From: Tachypleus tridentatus | Lineage: Eukaryota > Arthropoda > Merostomata > Xiphosura > Limulidae | Reading direction: 5' to 3' | Assembly (NCBI RefSeq): GCF_004210375.1 | Contig: NC_134834.1 | Span: 11,145,857-11,209,856 of the forward strand | DNA: 64,000 nt | Shown: positions 33,163 to 45,600 of the stretch, one piece after another | Layout: each line of letters starts with the position of its first letter | Position numbering within the stretch: position 1 is the first letter of the stretch | Program-made: the position numbers and the translations under genes | Notes under the pieces: generated by a model | Seen by the model: the letters and a program-made list of their open reading frames with translations, nothing else | Database searches by the model: none | Told to the model about the DNA's origin: nothing

Positions 33163-33586
33163 GTATGTATGTACAATAAAAACATAGGTTTATCTGTGTA
33201 CATAAATATTTCATGATGTGATAAAAACATAGGTTTATCTCTGTAGCAATATTTCATAAGTGATACAAACATAGGTTTGTCATCTCTGTACATCAGAATT
33301 TCATGAGTGATACAAACATAGGTTTATCATCTCTGTACATCAGAATTTCATGAGTGATACAAACATAGGTTTATCATCTCTGTACATCAGAATTTCATGA
33401 GTGATACAAACATAGGTTTATCATCTCTGTACATCAGAATTTCATGAGTGATACAAACATAGGTTTATCATCTCTGTACATCAGACTTTCATTAGTGATA
33501 CAAACATAGGTTTATCATCTCTGTACATCAGAATTTCATGAGTGATACAAACATAGGTTTATCTCTGTACAACAATATTTCGTGAG
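33163..33586. repeat. Minisatellite E, left part (47-bp and 44-bp units)
   Basis: About nine units of GTGATACAAACATAGGTTTA, then TCATCTCTGTACATCAGAAT, then TTCATGA (47 bp; for example starts at 33307 and 33354). Degenerate first units precede them and one 44-bp unit follows at the right edge. The array is interrupted here by the retroelement and continues after 34950. Confidence 0.93.
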
Positions 33587-33697
33587 GGTTGCTAATTGGT
33601 TACTGGGAATGTCTATAGTTGAGTTAGGGTCTCGGATATAGAGTTCTAAGGCTATCTTGCAGGCTTCATAGAATTCACCACGATAAAGAAAAACTTC
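33587..33697 (-). pseudogene. Penelope-like reverse transcriptase fragment, minus strand
   Basis: On the minus strand this stretch reads EFYEACKIALELYIRDPN followed by STIDIPSNQLATLTKYC. In Penelope-like reverse transcriptases the segment just before the RT4 motif has this character: helical residues, NP or DP, a run of S/T/I/P, L..L..YC, and then F-L-Y/F-x-G-x-F-Y-E/D-Q. Here FLYRGEFYE lies upstream of ACKIALEL, so the order looks permuted, as at a tandem-duplication junction. The right limit overlaps the start of the plus-strand element by a few bases. Similarity is judged by eye; an alternative is a chance frame. Confidence 0.45.
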
Positions 33698-34363
33698 ATG
33701 TTCAACAACCACAACTATATACAAACAAATGGCCTAAGCATGGGCAACCCAGTATCACCAGTTCTAGCCAATATTTTTATGACACAAGTTGAAACACAAG
33801 CAATTAACACAGCATTACATCCACCACTATACTGGTATAGATATGTAGATGACACGGTTGTGGGATTCAAATCTACAGAACACATACTTAATTTTTTCAA
33901 TCACATTAACTCTATACATCCCAACATTAACTTCACATCTGAACACGAAGAAAGCAATCAAATATCATTTCTTAACCTCAAAATTACAAGAACCGACACA
34001 CAATTCAAAACAGAAATCCACCGAAAAATCACCCATACTGGACTATACATTCCTTGGGACTCAGCACATGAAACAAAACAAAAACTAAACATTCTAAGAA
34101 ACCAAATAAACACAGCCATAAAACTATGCTCACCAGATAAAATTAACGATGAATTAGACAAAATAAAACAATACTTCATCAACATCAGTAAGTTTCCTTC
34201 ACAAACCGTAGAAAACATTATACGCACACACCTAGAGAAAAAGCAAAATCAACCAACTAAAGTAAATACAGCTCACGAATCAAAAAACCACGAAACCGTA
34301 TATTGCAGCATACCATATATTCCTGACATCAGCAAACAAATAACCAACATTTGGCAAAATTAG
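33686..34363 (+). pseudogene. Penelope-like element reverse transcriptase, 5'-truncated
   Basis: This open frame (about 221 codons from the first ATG at 33698; the frame stays open a little upstream) encodes the C-terminal half of a retroelement reverse transcriptase. The RT4 motif QTNGLSMGNPVSPVLANIFM is at residues 9-28, and the catalytic YVDD box (YRYVDDTVV) is at 47-55. FLNLKI is at 91-96, and an RT7/primer-grip-like RKITHTGLYIPW is at 109-120. A thumb-like helical region (LNILRNQI, ELDKIKQYF) follows. The G-L-S-M-G-x-P-V-S-P and HTGLY signatures point to Penelope-like elements and not to LINEs or LTR elements. The fingers domain (RT1-3) is missing. The frame stops at TAG in 34361-34363, before the linker to the endonuclease. 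It is embedded in minisatellite E. Both catalytic aspartates remain but the element cannot be autonomous. Confidence 0.85.
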
Positions 34364-34740
34364 TAATAAAATATGACATTCCAGTTAATACCAAATTTAT
34401 TCAAAACCCGGCACAAAACTGAGGTCTATACTATGTAAAAACTACACTGACAAACACCACACCAACATTATTTATAAAATACAATGTGATAACTGCCACG
34501 ACTTCTATATTGAGAAACAAGTAGAAAAATAGAAACCAGATTCAAAGAACATAAAATTTCACATTCACACGTTTTCGAACACTGCAAGTCAAATAAACAC
34601 AACATAATCATAGAAAACACTCAAATACTAAATAAAGAAACAAACATAAACAAACGCAAAATTAAAGAAGCCTTACTTATACAACAACTTAAACCCAAAA
34701 TAAACCAATATAAAGGAACACCTTTATACCTATATTAAAT
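34364..34740 (+). pseudogene. GIY-YIG endonuclease remnant of the Penelope-like element
   Basis: Downstream of the RT stop, all three frames contribute pieces of the expected linker and endonuclease. A Cys-pair segment (CDNCHDFYI) occurs near 34487-34515. ETSRKIETRFKEH follows at about 34518-34556, displaced by one base from FYI. HVFEHCKSNKHN and IKEALLIQQLKPKINQY come next and end at TAAAT near 34737. The Y-I-G-E-T-S-R type site is where the frameshift falls. At least three frame disruptions plus an in-frame stop make it non-functional. The order RT then GIY-YIG supports the Penelope assignment. Confidence 0.8.
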
Positions 34741-34950
34741 ATAATAAAATAAAATTATATATTCAAACATCTAACACCGCCCTCTACATTCCGACACTCA
34801 GTAACACAACCCCTTCCAAACATGTGGTCAGCTTCCGGTCAGTTACCTCTCTCTTCTTTGTGAACCTGACGATGACCGAAGAAGTTCGAAACGTTGTTCA
34901 CTCTTCTACGTAAAATATTTTCTCAACCCAAACGAGCCGTTTTGCATATA
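34741..34950 (+). mobile_element. Penelope-like element 3' non-coding end with hammerhead-like core
   Basis: Contains CTGACGA at 34867-34873 and CGAAAC at 34887-34892, the two conserved boxes of a hammerhead ribozyme core (CUGANGA ... GAAAC). Between them a GACC/GTTC stem has one mismatch. Penelope-like elements are known to carry hammerhead motifs in their terminal repeats. The end region CTCAACCCAAACGAGCCG and TTTTGCATATA resembles the terminal sequence I associate with these elements. The minisatellite resumes immediately afterwards (CGTTTATCTTTGTAC). Confidence 0.55.
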
Positions 34951-37900
34951 CGTTTATCTTTGTACAACAATATTTCATAAGTGATACAAACATAGGTTTA
35001 TCATCTCTGTACATCAGAATTTCATAAGTGATACAAACATACGTTTATCTCTGTACAACAGTATTTCATGAGTGATACAAACATGGGCTTATCTCTGTAC
35101 AACAGTATTTCATAAGTGATACAAACATAGGTTTATCTCTGTACAACAATATTTCGTAAGTGATACAAACATATGTTTATCTCTGTACAACAATATTTCA
35201 TGATGTGATACAAACATACGTTTATCTCTGTACAACAATATTTCATAAGTGATACAAACATAGGTTTATCTCTGTACAACAATATTTCATGAGTGATACA
35301 AACATACGTTTATCTTTGTACAACAGTATTTCATGAGTGATACAAACATAGGTTTATCTCTGTACAACAATATTTCATAAGTGATACAAACATAGGTTTA
35401 TCTCTGTACAACAATATTTCATAAGTGATACAAACATAGGTTTATCTCTGTACAACAATATTTCATGAGTGATACAAACATAGGCTTATCTCTGCACAAC
35501 AGTATTTCATGAGTGATACAAACATACGTTTATCTCTGTACAACAGTATTTCATGAGTGATACAAACATAGGTTTATCTCTGTACAACAATATTTCATAA
35601 GTGATACAAACATAGGTTTATCTCTGTACAACAATATTTCATAAGTGATACAAACATAGGTTTATCTCTGTACAACAATATTTCATGAGTGATACAAACA
35701 TATGTTTATCTCTGTACAACAATATTTCATGATGTGATACAAACATAGGTTTATCTCTGTACAACAGTATTTCATGAGTGATACAAACATAGGTTTATCT
35801 CTGTACAACAATATTTCGTAAGTGATACAAACATGGGCTTATCTCTGTACAACAGCATTTCATGAGTGATACAAACATAGGCTTATCTCTGTACAACAAT
35901 ATTTCATGAGTGATACAAAGATAGGTTTATCTCTGTATAACAGTATTTCATGATGTGATACAAACATAGGTTTATCTCTGTATAACAGTATTTCATAAGT
36001 GATACAAACATACGTTTATCTCTGTATAACAGTATTTCATAAGTGATACAAACATACGTTTATCTCTGTACAACAATATTTCGTAAGTGATACAAACATG
36101 GGCTTATCTCTGTACAACAGTATTTCATGAGTGATACAAACATAGGCTTATCTCTGTATAACAGTATTTCATGATGTGATACAAACATAGGTTTATCTCT
36201 GTATAACAGTATTTCATAAGTGATACAAACATAGGCTTATCTCTGTACAACAGTATTTCATAAGTGATACAAACATAAGTTTATCTCTGTACAACAATAT
36301 TTCATGAGTGATACAAACATAGGTTTATCTCTGTTCAACAATATTTCATAAATGATACAAACATAAGTTTATCTCTGTACAACAATATTTCATGAGTGAT
36401 ACAAACATACGTTTATCTCTGTACAACAGTATTTCATGATGTGATACAAACATAGGCTTATCTCTGTATAACAGTATTTCATGATGTGATACAAACATAC
36501 GTTTATCTCTGTACAACAATATTTCGTAAGTGATACAAACATGGGCTTATCTCTGTACAACAGTATTTCATGAGTGATACAAACATAGGCTTATCTCTGT
36601 ATAACAGTATTTCATGATGTGATACAAACATAGGTTTATCTCTGCATAACAGTATTTCATAAGTGATACTAACATACGTTTATCTCTGTACAACAATATT
36701 TCGTAAGTGATACAAACATGGGCTTATCTCTGTACAACAGTATTTCATGAGTGATACAAACATAGGTTTATCTCTGTACAACAATATTTCATGAGTGATA
36801 CAAACATAAGTTTATCTCTGTACAACAATATTTCATGAGTGATACAAACATAGGTTTATCTCTGTACAACAATATTTCATAAATGATACAAACATAAGTT
36901 TATCTCTGTACAACAATATTTCATAAGTGATACAAACATGGGCTTATCTCTGTACAACAGTATTTCATGATGTGATACAAACATAGGTTTATCTCTGTTC
37001 AACAATATTTCATAAATGATACAAACATACGTTTATCTCTGTACAACAATATTTCATGAGTGATACAAACATACGTTTATCTCTGTACAACAGTATTTCA
37101 TAAGTGATACAAACATAGGTTTATCTCTGTACAACAATATTTCATGATGTGATACAAACATAGGTTTATCTCTGTTCAACAATATTTCATAAATGATACA
37201 AACATAGGTTTATCTCTGTTTAACAATATTTCATGAGTGATACAAACATACGTTTATCTCTGTACAACAGTATTTCATAAGTGATACAAACATAGGTTTA
37301 TCTCTGTACAACAATATTTCATAAGTGATACAAACATAGGTTTATCTCTGTACAACAATATTTCGTAAGTGATACAAACATGGGCTTATCTCTGTACAAC
37401 AGTATTTCATGATGTGATACAAACATAGGTTTATCTCTGTACAACAATATTTCATGATGTGATACAAACATAGGTTTATCTCTGTACAACAATATTTCAT
37501 AAGTGATACAAACATAGGTTTATCTCTGTACAACAGTATTTCATAAGTGATACAAACATGGGCTTATCTCTGTACAACAGTATTTCATGAGTGATACAAA
37601 CATAGGTTTATCTCTGTACAACAATATTTCATGAGTGATACAAACATAGGCTTATCTCTGTACAACAGTATTTCATAAGTGATACAAACATAGGCTTATC
37701 TCTGTACAACAGTATTTCATAAGTGATACAAACATGGGCTTATCTCTGCACAACAGTATTTCATAAGTGATACAAACATAGGTTTATCTCTGTACAACAA
37801 TATTTCGTGAGTGATACAAACATAGGCTTATCTCTGTACAACAATATTTCATGAGTGATACAAACATAGGTTTATCTCTGTATAACAGTATTTCATGATG

Positions 37901-38140
37901 TGATACAAACATACGTTTATCTCTGTACAACAATATTTCATAAGTGATACAAACATACGTTTATCTCTGTACAACAATATTTCATAAGTGATACAAACAT
38001 GGGCTTATCTCTGTACAACAGTATTTCATGAGTGATACAAACATAGGTTTATCTCTGTACAACAATATTTCATGATGTTATACAAACATAGGCTTATCTC
38101 TGTACAACAATATTTCATGATGTGATACAAACATCAGTTT
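34951..38140. repeat. Minisatellite E, right part (44-bp and 46-bp units)
   Basis: About 72 units of GTGATACAAACATAGGTTTA, then TCTCTGTACAACAATATTTC, then ATGA or ATAA. Starts at 35293 and 35337 give the 44-bp period. Units with ATGATGTGATAC are 46 bp. Frequent variants are ACATACG, ACATGGGC or ACATAGGC, and ACAACAG or ACAACAA. The second unit after the retroelement is the 47-bp type (ATCATCTCTGTACATCAGAA near 34999), the same type that dominates the left part. That supports one array split by the retroelement. Confidence 0.95.
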
Positions 38141-39660
38141 ATTTCTATTCCTTGTTTGAGATATAGTGTTGTCACATTCTTTTGTTACAAGTTATTACTC
38201 TTCGATATTAAAGTAAGATATTTCAACTCAAGTATGCTGTTCTTCTTATTATATTTCATATACTTTAAAAGAATGGTTTATGTTTTGTTTTATTCGAGCT
38301 TACTCCTGAGCCACCAGGGCACAACGATGAGGGAAGTTAAAAAACAACTAAAGTCCTGTTAGACATGTTGAATAATTAACCGAGGTTTTATGGACGAATG
38401 AGGACATATAAATAGGATAACAATAATGTATGACATTTCCAACGATATAACGCAGTCGAATAAAACTGAGAGAAACAAACCCCTCTACACCAGTTAAAAT
38501 CACATCAGACTCATTGTTACCACAGAGTGAGAACGCAACAGGAGTTTTGGTTGAAATCTGACCTCCAGCCCAAGCTCAGGATCAGATATAACCGGGGGCG
38601 CTCATAAATATTGTTTCTCTTTGCTCCGCCCGCGGTGGTAATTGTTTGGGCAACCTGTATATTTAGAGCCCTTGGGAAAAGTTAAAATTTGTATTTAAGA
38701 AAAATACCAATAAATAATTAAAATTAAAAACCTACGTACGACATTCTTGATACCAGATTCAGTTAAATCAAACTGATGTTCGTCGTTAAAAAAAAAGGAA
38801 AAGATAAGGAACTCTTCTACTGTGTAGGAATTAACTCTGGTGACCCCAAAACTTTGTCCCAGAGTCCTGTCAGTATATTGAAATAAGAATGTATTCACGT
38901 GGAGACGATAGTGTGATCCACCCAATTATAGATCAGTTAATTTATTGTCTCATATTTTTTGGTCCAAACTGTAAAACCACCAAGACGGACCTCACAGTTT
39001 CAGTCCATAACACTATGTAACACAAATTTTGTTCCTGGACAGTACGTGTTATTTCTTAATTATTTATGTTGTAAAAGTACAGAAAATGGCCATTATTCCC
39101 TTCAAACTGTGGTTTTGTGACCTGGATAATGAAATTTAGAAATTAACCTGTTTTCTATGTAAAAACGGACAAATTTGCACATTTTCATTTACATAAGGTC
39201 TGAATAAAACAACATATGAATCAAGATTTACATGTATTTATACTAAAGTTATACAAACATGTTTAGAAGTGAGTAGTTTTTCGAGATTTGTGACTGTAAT
39301 GTAAATCACTTTCACGTATCAGCCACCAAATATCGTCTCCCATCATGTTTTTCTTATACGATCCCATGTCACAAAAACAAAGTTTGAAGAGAAACATAGG
39401 TCTTTTCTATTTACTTTAGGCATAAATAAATGGGAAATAACACTTTCTGTCTAGGAACAAGACACAGTAAACATTTTGTTACACAATGTATAATTATTCC
39501 AGCAAACCTTTAAATATAAGGCCGGTCAAACAGAATCATTCAGAACTGATCCATATTTAATTATAAATGTTCCTACTTCGGACGACAGAGGGAGTGATAA
39601 ATTTCACAAATAAAACGTTTTGCCATTGATTTAAAACCACACTAATTGTAGTATGGTTGA
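38141..39660. other. Single-copy DNA between two large arrays, no gene seen
   Basis: 1.5 kb without a supported exon, RNA gene or SINE. The 68-codon plus frame at 38156-38362 and the 76-codon minus frame at 38695-38925 have no recognised domain. The latter is Phe-rich with no membrane topology that I trust. Confidence 0.55.
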
Positions 39661-42600
39661 TAGGATGTATAGACTCTGTTCTCAATAGGATGTATAGACT
39701 CTGTTCTCAACAGGATGTATAGACTCTGTTCTCAGTAGGATGTATAGACTCTGTTCTCAGTAGGATGTATAGACTCTGTTCTCAATAGGATGTATAGACT
39801 GTTCTCAGTAGGATGTATAGATTCTGTTCTCAATAGGATGTATAGACTATGTTCTCAGTAGGATGTATAGATTCTGTTCTCACAGGATGTATAGACTCTT
39901 CTCAGTAGGATGTATAGACTGTTCTCAGTAGGATGTATAGACTGTTCTCAGTAGGGATGTATAGACTGTTCTCTGTGTAGGATGTATAGACTGTTCTCAA
40001 TAGGATGTATAGACTGTTCTCAACAGGATGTATAGACTGTTCTCAGTAGGATGTATAGACTGTTCTGAATAGGATGTATAGACTGTTCCTCAGTAGGATG
40101 TATAGACTATGTTCTCAGTAGGATGTAGAGACTGTTCTCAGTTGGATGTATAGACTCTCTCAGTAGGATGTATAGACTCTGTTCTCAGTAAGATGTATAG
40201 ACTCTGTTCTCCATAGGATGTATAGACTGTTCCTCAGTAGGATGTATAGACCATGACAACAGGATGTATAGACTGTCCTCAGCCAGGATGTATAGACTGT
40301 TCTCCAGGGATGGGTAGACTATGTTCTCAATAGGATGTACTATGTTCTCAATAGGATGTATAGACTCCTGTTCTCAGTAGGATGTATAGACTGTTCCTCA
40401 CAGGGATGTATAGACTTCTCAACAGGATGTATAGACTGTTCTGAATAGGATGTATAGACTACGTTCTCAGTAGGATGTAGAGACTCTGTTCTGTGGATGT
40501 ATAGACCTTCCCTCAGTAGGATGTATAGACTCTGTTCTCAGTAAGATGTATAGACTCTGTTCTCACCAGGGATGTATAGACTGTTCTCAGTAGGATGTAT
40601 AGACTATGTTCTCACAGGGATGTATAGATTCTGTTCTCAGTAGGATGTATAGACTGTTCTCTGTAGGGATGTATAGACTGTTCTCACAGGGATGTATAGA
40701 CTCCCTCAACAGGATGTATAGACTGTTCTGAATAGGATGTATAGACTGTTCTCAGTAGGATGTATAGACTACGTTCTCAGTAGGATGTAGAGACTCTGTT
40801 CTCAGTTGGATGTATAGACTCTTCTCAGTAGGGATGTATAGACTCTGTTCTCAGTAGGATGTATAGACTCTGTTCCCTGTAAGATGTATAGACTCTGTTC
40901 TCAACAGGATGTATAGACTGTTCTCAGTAGGTGGATGTATAGACTCTGTTCCTCAATAGGATGTATAGACTGTTCTCAGTAGGATGTATAGACTATGTTC
41001 TCAATAGGATGTATAGATTCTGTTCTCAGTAGGATGTATAGACTGTTCTCAATAGGATGTATAGACTTCTCAATAGGATGTATAGACTGTTCTGAATAGG
41101 ATGTATAGACTGTCTCCAGTAGGATGTATAGACTACGTTCTCAGTAGGATGTAGAGACTCTGTTCTCAGTAGGATGTATAGACTCTTCTTAGTAGGATGT
41201 ATAGACTCTGTTCTCAGTAAGATGTATAGACTCTGTTCTCACAGGATGTATAGACTGTTCTCAACAGGATGTATAGACTGTTCTGGCCAGGGATGTATAG
41301 ACTCTGTTCCTCAGTAGGATGTATAGACTCTGTTCTCTCAATAGGATGTACAGACTCTGTTCTCAATAGGGATGTATGGACTCTATTCTCAATAGGATAT
41401 ATAGACTGTTCTCTGTGCAGGTCAATGTATATAGACTGTTCTCAGTAGGATGTATAGACTCTGTTCCTCACAGGGATGTATAGACTGTTCTCACAGGGAT
41501 GTATAGACTGTTCTCAGCAGGATGTATAGACTGTTCCCTGCAGGGGATGTATAGACTCTGTTCCCTGTGCAGGGATGTATAGACCTGTTCCTCAGCAGGA
41601 TGTATAGACCTGTTCTCAGTAGGGATGTATAGACCTGTCTCGCAGGGATGTATAGACTCTGTCCCTCAATAGGGATATAGACTGTTCTCAGTAGGATGTA
41701 TAGACCTGTTCTCAGTAGGATGTGTAGACTCTGTTCTCACAGGATGTATAGACTCTGTTCTCACAGGGATGTATAGACTCTGTTCTCAGTAGGATGTATA
41801 GACTCTGTGTTCAACAGGATGTATAGACTGTTCTCACAGGATCTATAGACTCTGTTCTCAACAGGGATGTATAGACTCTGTTCCTCAATAGGATGTATAG
41901 ACTCTGTTCTCACAGGATGTTTAGACTCTGTTCTCAACAGGATGTATAGACTGTTCTCAGTAGGATGTATAGACTCTGTTCCTCACAGGGATGTATAGAC
42001 TGTTCTCAGTAGGATGTATAGACTCTGTTCTCACAGCATGTGTAGACCTGTTCTCAGTAGGATGTATAGACTCTGTTCTCATAAGATGTGTAGACTCTGT
42101 TCTCAATAGGATGTATAGACTGTTCTCAGTAGGATGTATAGACTCTGTTCTCAATAGGATGTATAGACTGTTCTCAGTAGGATGTATAGACTGTGTTCTC
42201 AATAGCATGTGTAGACTCTGTTCTCAGTAGGATGTATAGACTCTGTTCTCAATAAGATGTGTAGACTCTATTCTCAGTAGGATGTATAGACTGTTCTCAA
42301 TAAGATGTGTAGACTCTGTTCTCAGTAGGATGTATAGACTCTGTTCTCAGTAGGATGTATAGACTCTGTTCTCAATAGGATGTGTAGACTCTGTTCTCAG
42401 TAGGATGTATAGACTGTCCCTGGCCAGGGATGTGTAGACTGTTCTGAATAAGATGTATAGACTCTGTTCTCAACAGGATGTATAGACTCTGTTCTCAACA
42501 GGATGTATAGACTCTGTTCTCAATAGGATCTTTAGACTCTGTTCTCAACAGGATGTATAGACTCTGTTCTCAATAGGATCTTTAGACTCTGTTCTCAGTA

Positions 42601-45600
42601 GGATGTATATACTCTGTTCTCAGTAGGATGTATAGACTCTGTTCTCAGTAGGATGTATAGACTGTTCTCAATTGGATGAATAGACTGTTCTCAGTAGGAT
42701 GTATAGACTGTTCTCAGTAGGATGTATAGACTGTTCTCAATAGGATCTATAGACTCTGTTCTCAACAGGATGTATAGACTCTGTTCTCACAGGATCTTTA
42801 GACTCTGTTCTCAACAGGATGTATAGACCTGTTCTCAGTAGGATGTATAGACTGTTCTCACTGGATGTATAGACAGTTCTGAATAGGGATGTATAGACTG
42901 TTCTGGGCCAGGATGTATAGACTGTTCTCAACAGGATGTATAGACTCTGTTCTCACAGGATGTATAGACTGTTCTCAGTAGGATGTATAGACTCTGTTCT
43001 CAATAGGATGTACAGACTCTGTTCTCAGTAGGATGTATAGACTTTTCAATAGGATGTGTAGACTGTTCTCAGTAGGATGTATAGACTCTGTTCTCAGTAG
43101 GATGTACAGACTCTGTTCTCAGTAGGATGTATAGACTCTGTTCTCAACAGGATGTATAGACTTTGTTCTCAGTAGGATGTATAGACCTGTTCTCAGCCAG
43201 GATGTGTAGACTATGCTCTTAATAGGATGTACAGACTGTTCTCAATAGGATGTATAGACTTTTCAATAGGATGTGCAGACTCTGTTCTCAGTAGGATGTA
43301 TAGACTGTTCTCAATAGGATGTATAGACTCTGTTCTCAATAGGATGTGTAGACTATGCCTCAATAGGATGTATAGACTTCTCATTAGGGATGTATAGACT
43401 GTTCTCAGTAGGATGTATATACTATGTTCTCATTAGGATGTATAGACTCTGTTCTCAACAGGAAGTATAGACTGTTCTCAATAGGATGTATAGACTTTGT
43501 TCTCAATAGGATGTATAGACTGTTCTCAATAGGATGTATAGACTGTTCTCAATAGGATGTATAGACTCTGTTCTCAATACGATGTGTAGACTATGCTCTC
43601 AATAGGATGTGTAGACTATGCTCTCAATAGGATGTATAGACTTCTCATTAGGATGTATAGACTGTTCTCAATAGGATGTGTAGACTGTTCTCAATAGGAT
43701 GTATAGACTGTTCTCAGAAGGATGTATAGACTGTTCTCAGAAGGATGTATAGACTCTGTTCTCAATAGGATGTATGGACTCTGCTCTCAATAGGATGTAT
43801 AGACTTCTCATTAGGATGTATAGACTGTTCTCAATAGGATGTGTAGACTGTTCTCAGTAGGATGTATAGACTGTTCTCAATAGGATGTGTAAACTCTGTT
43901 TTCAGTAGGACGTATAGACTATGTTCTCAATAGGATGTATAGACTGTTCTCAATAGGATGTATAGACTGTTCTTAGTAGGATGTATAGACTGTTCACAAT
44001 AGGATGTATAGACTGTTCTCAGTAGTATGTATAGACTCTGTTTTCAGTAGGACGTATAGACTATGTTCTCAATAGGATGTATAGACTGTTCTCAATAGGA
44101 TGTATAGACTGTTCTCAGTAGGATGTATAGACTGTTCTCTCAGCCAGGATGTGTAGACTATGCGCTCAACAGGATGTATAGACTTCTCATTAGGATGTAT
44201 AGACTGTTCTCAATGGGATGTGTAGACTGTTCTCAATAGGATGTGTAGACTGTTCTCAATAGGATGTGTAAACTTTGTTTTCAGTAGGACGTATAGACTG
44301 TGTTCTCAATAGGATGTATAGACTGTTCTCAATAGGATGTATAGACTGTTCTCAATAGGATGTATAGACTGTTCTCAGTAGGATGTATAGACCGTTCTCA
44401 GTAGGATGTATAGACTCTGTTCTCAATAGGATGTGTAGACTCTGTTCTCAGTAGGATGTATAGACTCTGTTCTCAATAAGATGTGTAGACTCTGTTCTCA
44501 ATAAGATGTGTAGACTCTGTTCTCAGTAGGATGTATAGACTCTGTTCTCAATAGGATGTGTAGACTCTGTTCTCAGTAGGATGTATAGACTCTGTTCTCA
44601 GTAGGATGTATAGACTCTGTTCTCAGCCAGGATGTGTAGACTCTGTTCTCAGTAGGATGTGTAGACTGTTCTGAATAAGATGTATAGACTCTGTTCTCAA
44701 CAGGATGTATAGACTCTGTTCTCAACAGGATGTATAGACTCTGTTCTCAATAGGATCTTTAGACTCTGTTCTCAACAGGATGTATAGACTCTGTTCCTCA
44801 GTAGGATGTATAGACTGTTCTCAATTGGATGTATAGACTGTTCTCAGTAGGATGTATAGACTGTTCCCTCAATAGGATGTATAGACCTGTTCCTCACTAG
44901 GATGTATAGATTATGTTCTCAACAAGATGTATAGATTGTTCTCAAGGATGTATAGACTATATTCTCAACCGGATGTATATACCTGTTCTCAATGGGATCT
45001 ATTAACTGTTTTCAGTAGGATGTATAGACTCTGTTCTCACAGGGATGTATAGACTGTTCTCAGTAGGGTGTATAGACTGTTCTGAATAGGATGTATAGAC
45101 TGTTCTCTGTAGGATGTATAGACTGTTCTCTGTAGGATGTATAGACTGTTCTGAATAGGATGTATAGACTCTGTTCTCAGTAGGATGTATAGACTCTGTT
45201 CTCAACAGGATGTATAAACCTGTTCCTCAGTAGGATGTATAGACTGTTCTCAGTAGGATGTATAGACTCTGTTCCTCAGTAGGATGTATAGACTGTTCTC
45301 AGTAGGATGTATAGACTATATTCTCAATAGGATGTATAGACTCTGTTCTCAGTAGGATGTATAGACCATATTCTCAATAGGGATGTATAGACCATATTCC
45401 TCAACAGGATGTATAGACTGTTCTCAGTAGGATGTATAGACTCTGTTCTCAGTAGGATGTATAGACTCTGTTCCTCAGTAGGATGTATAGACTCTGTTCT
45501 CAGGATGTATAGACTGTTCTCAACAGGATGTATAGACTGTTCTCAGTAGGATGTATAGACTCTGTTCTCACAGGATGTATAGACCTGTTCCTCAATAGGA

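Noticed and set aside
38695..38925. 76-codon minus-strand frame rich in Phe
   Set aside because: No domain, no credible membrane topology and no conservation evidence available from the sequence alone.
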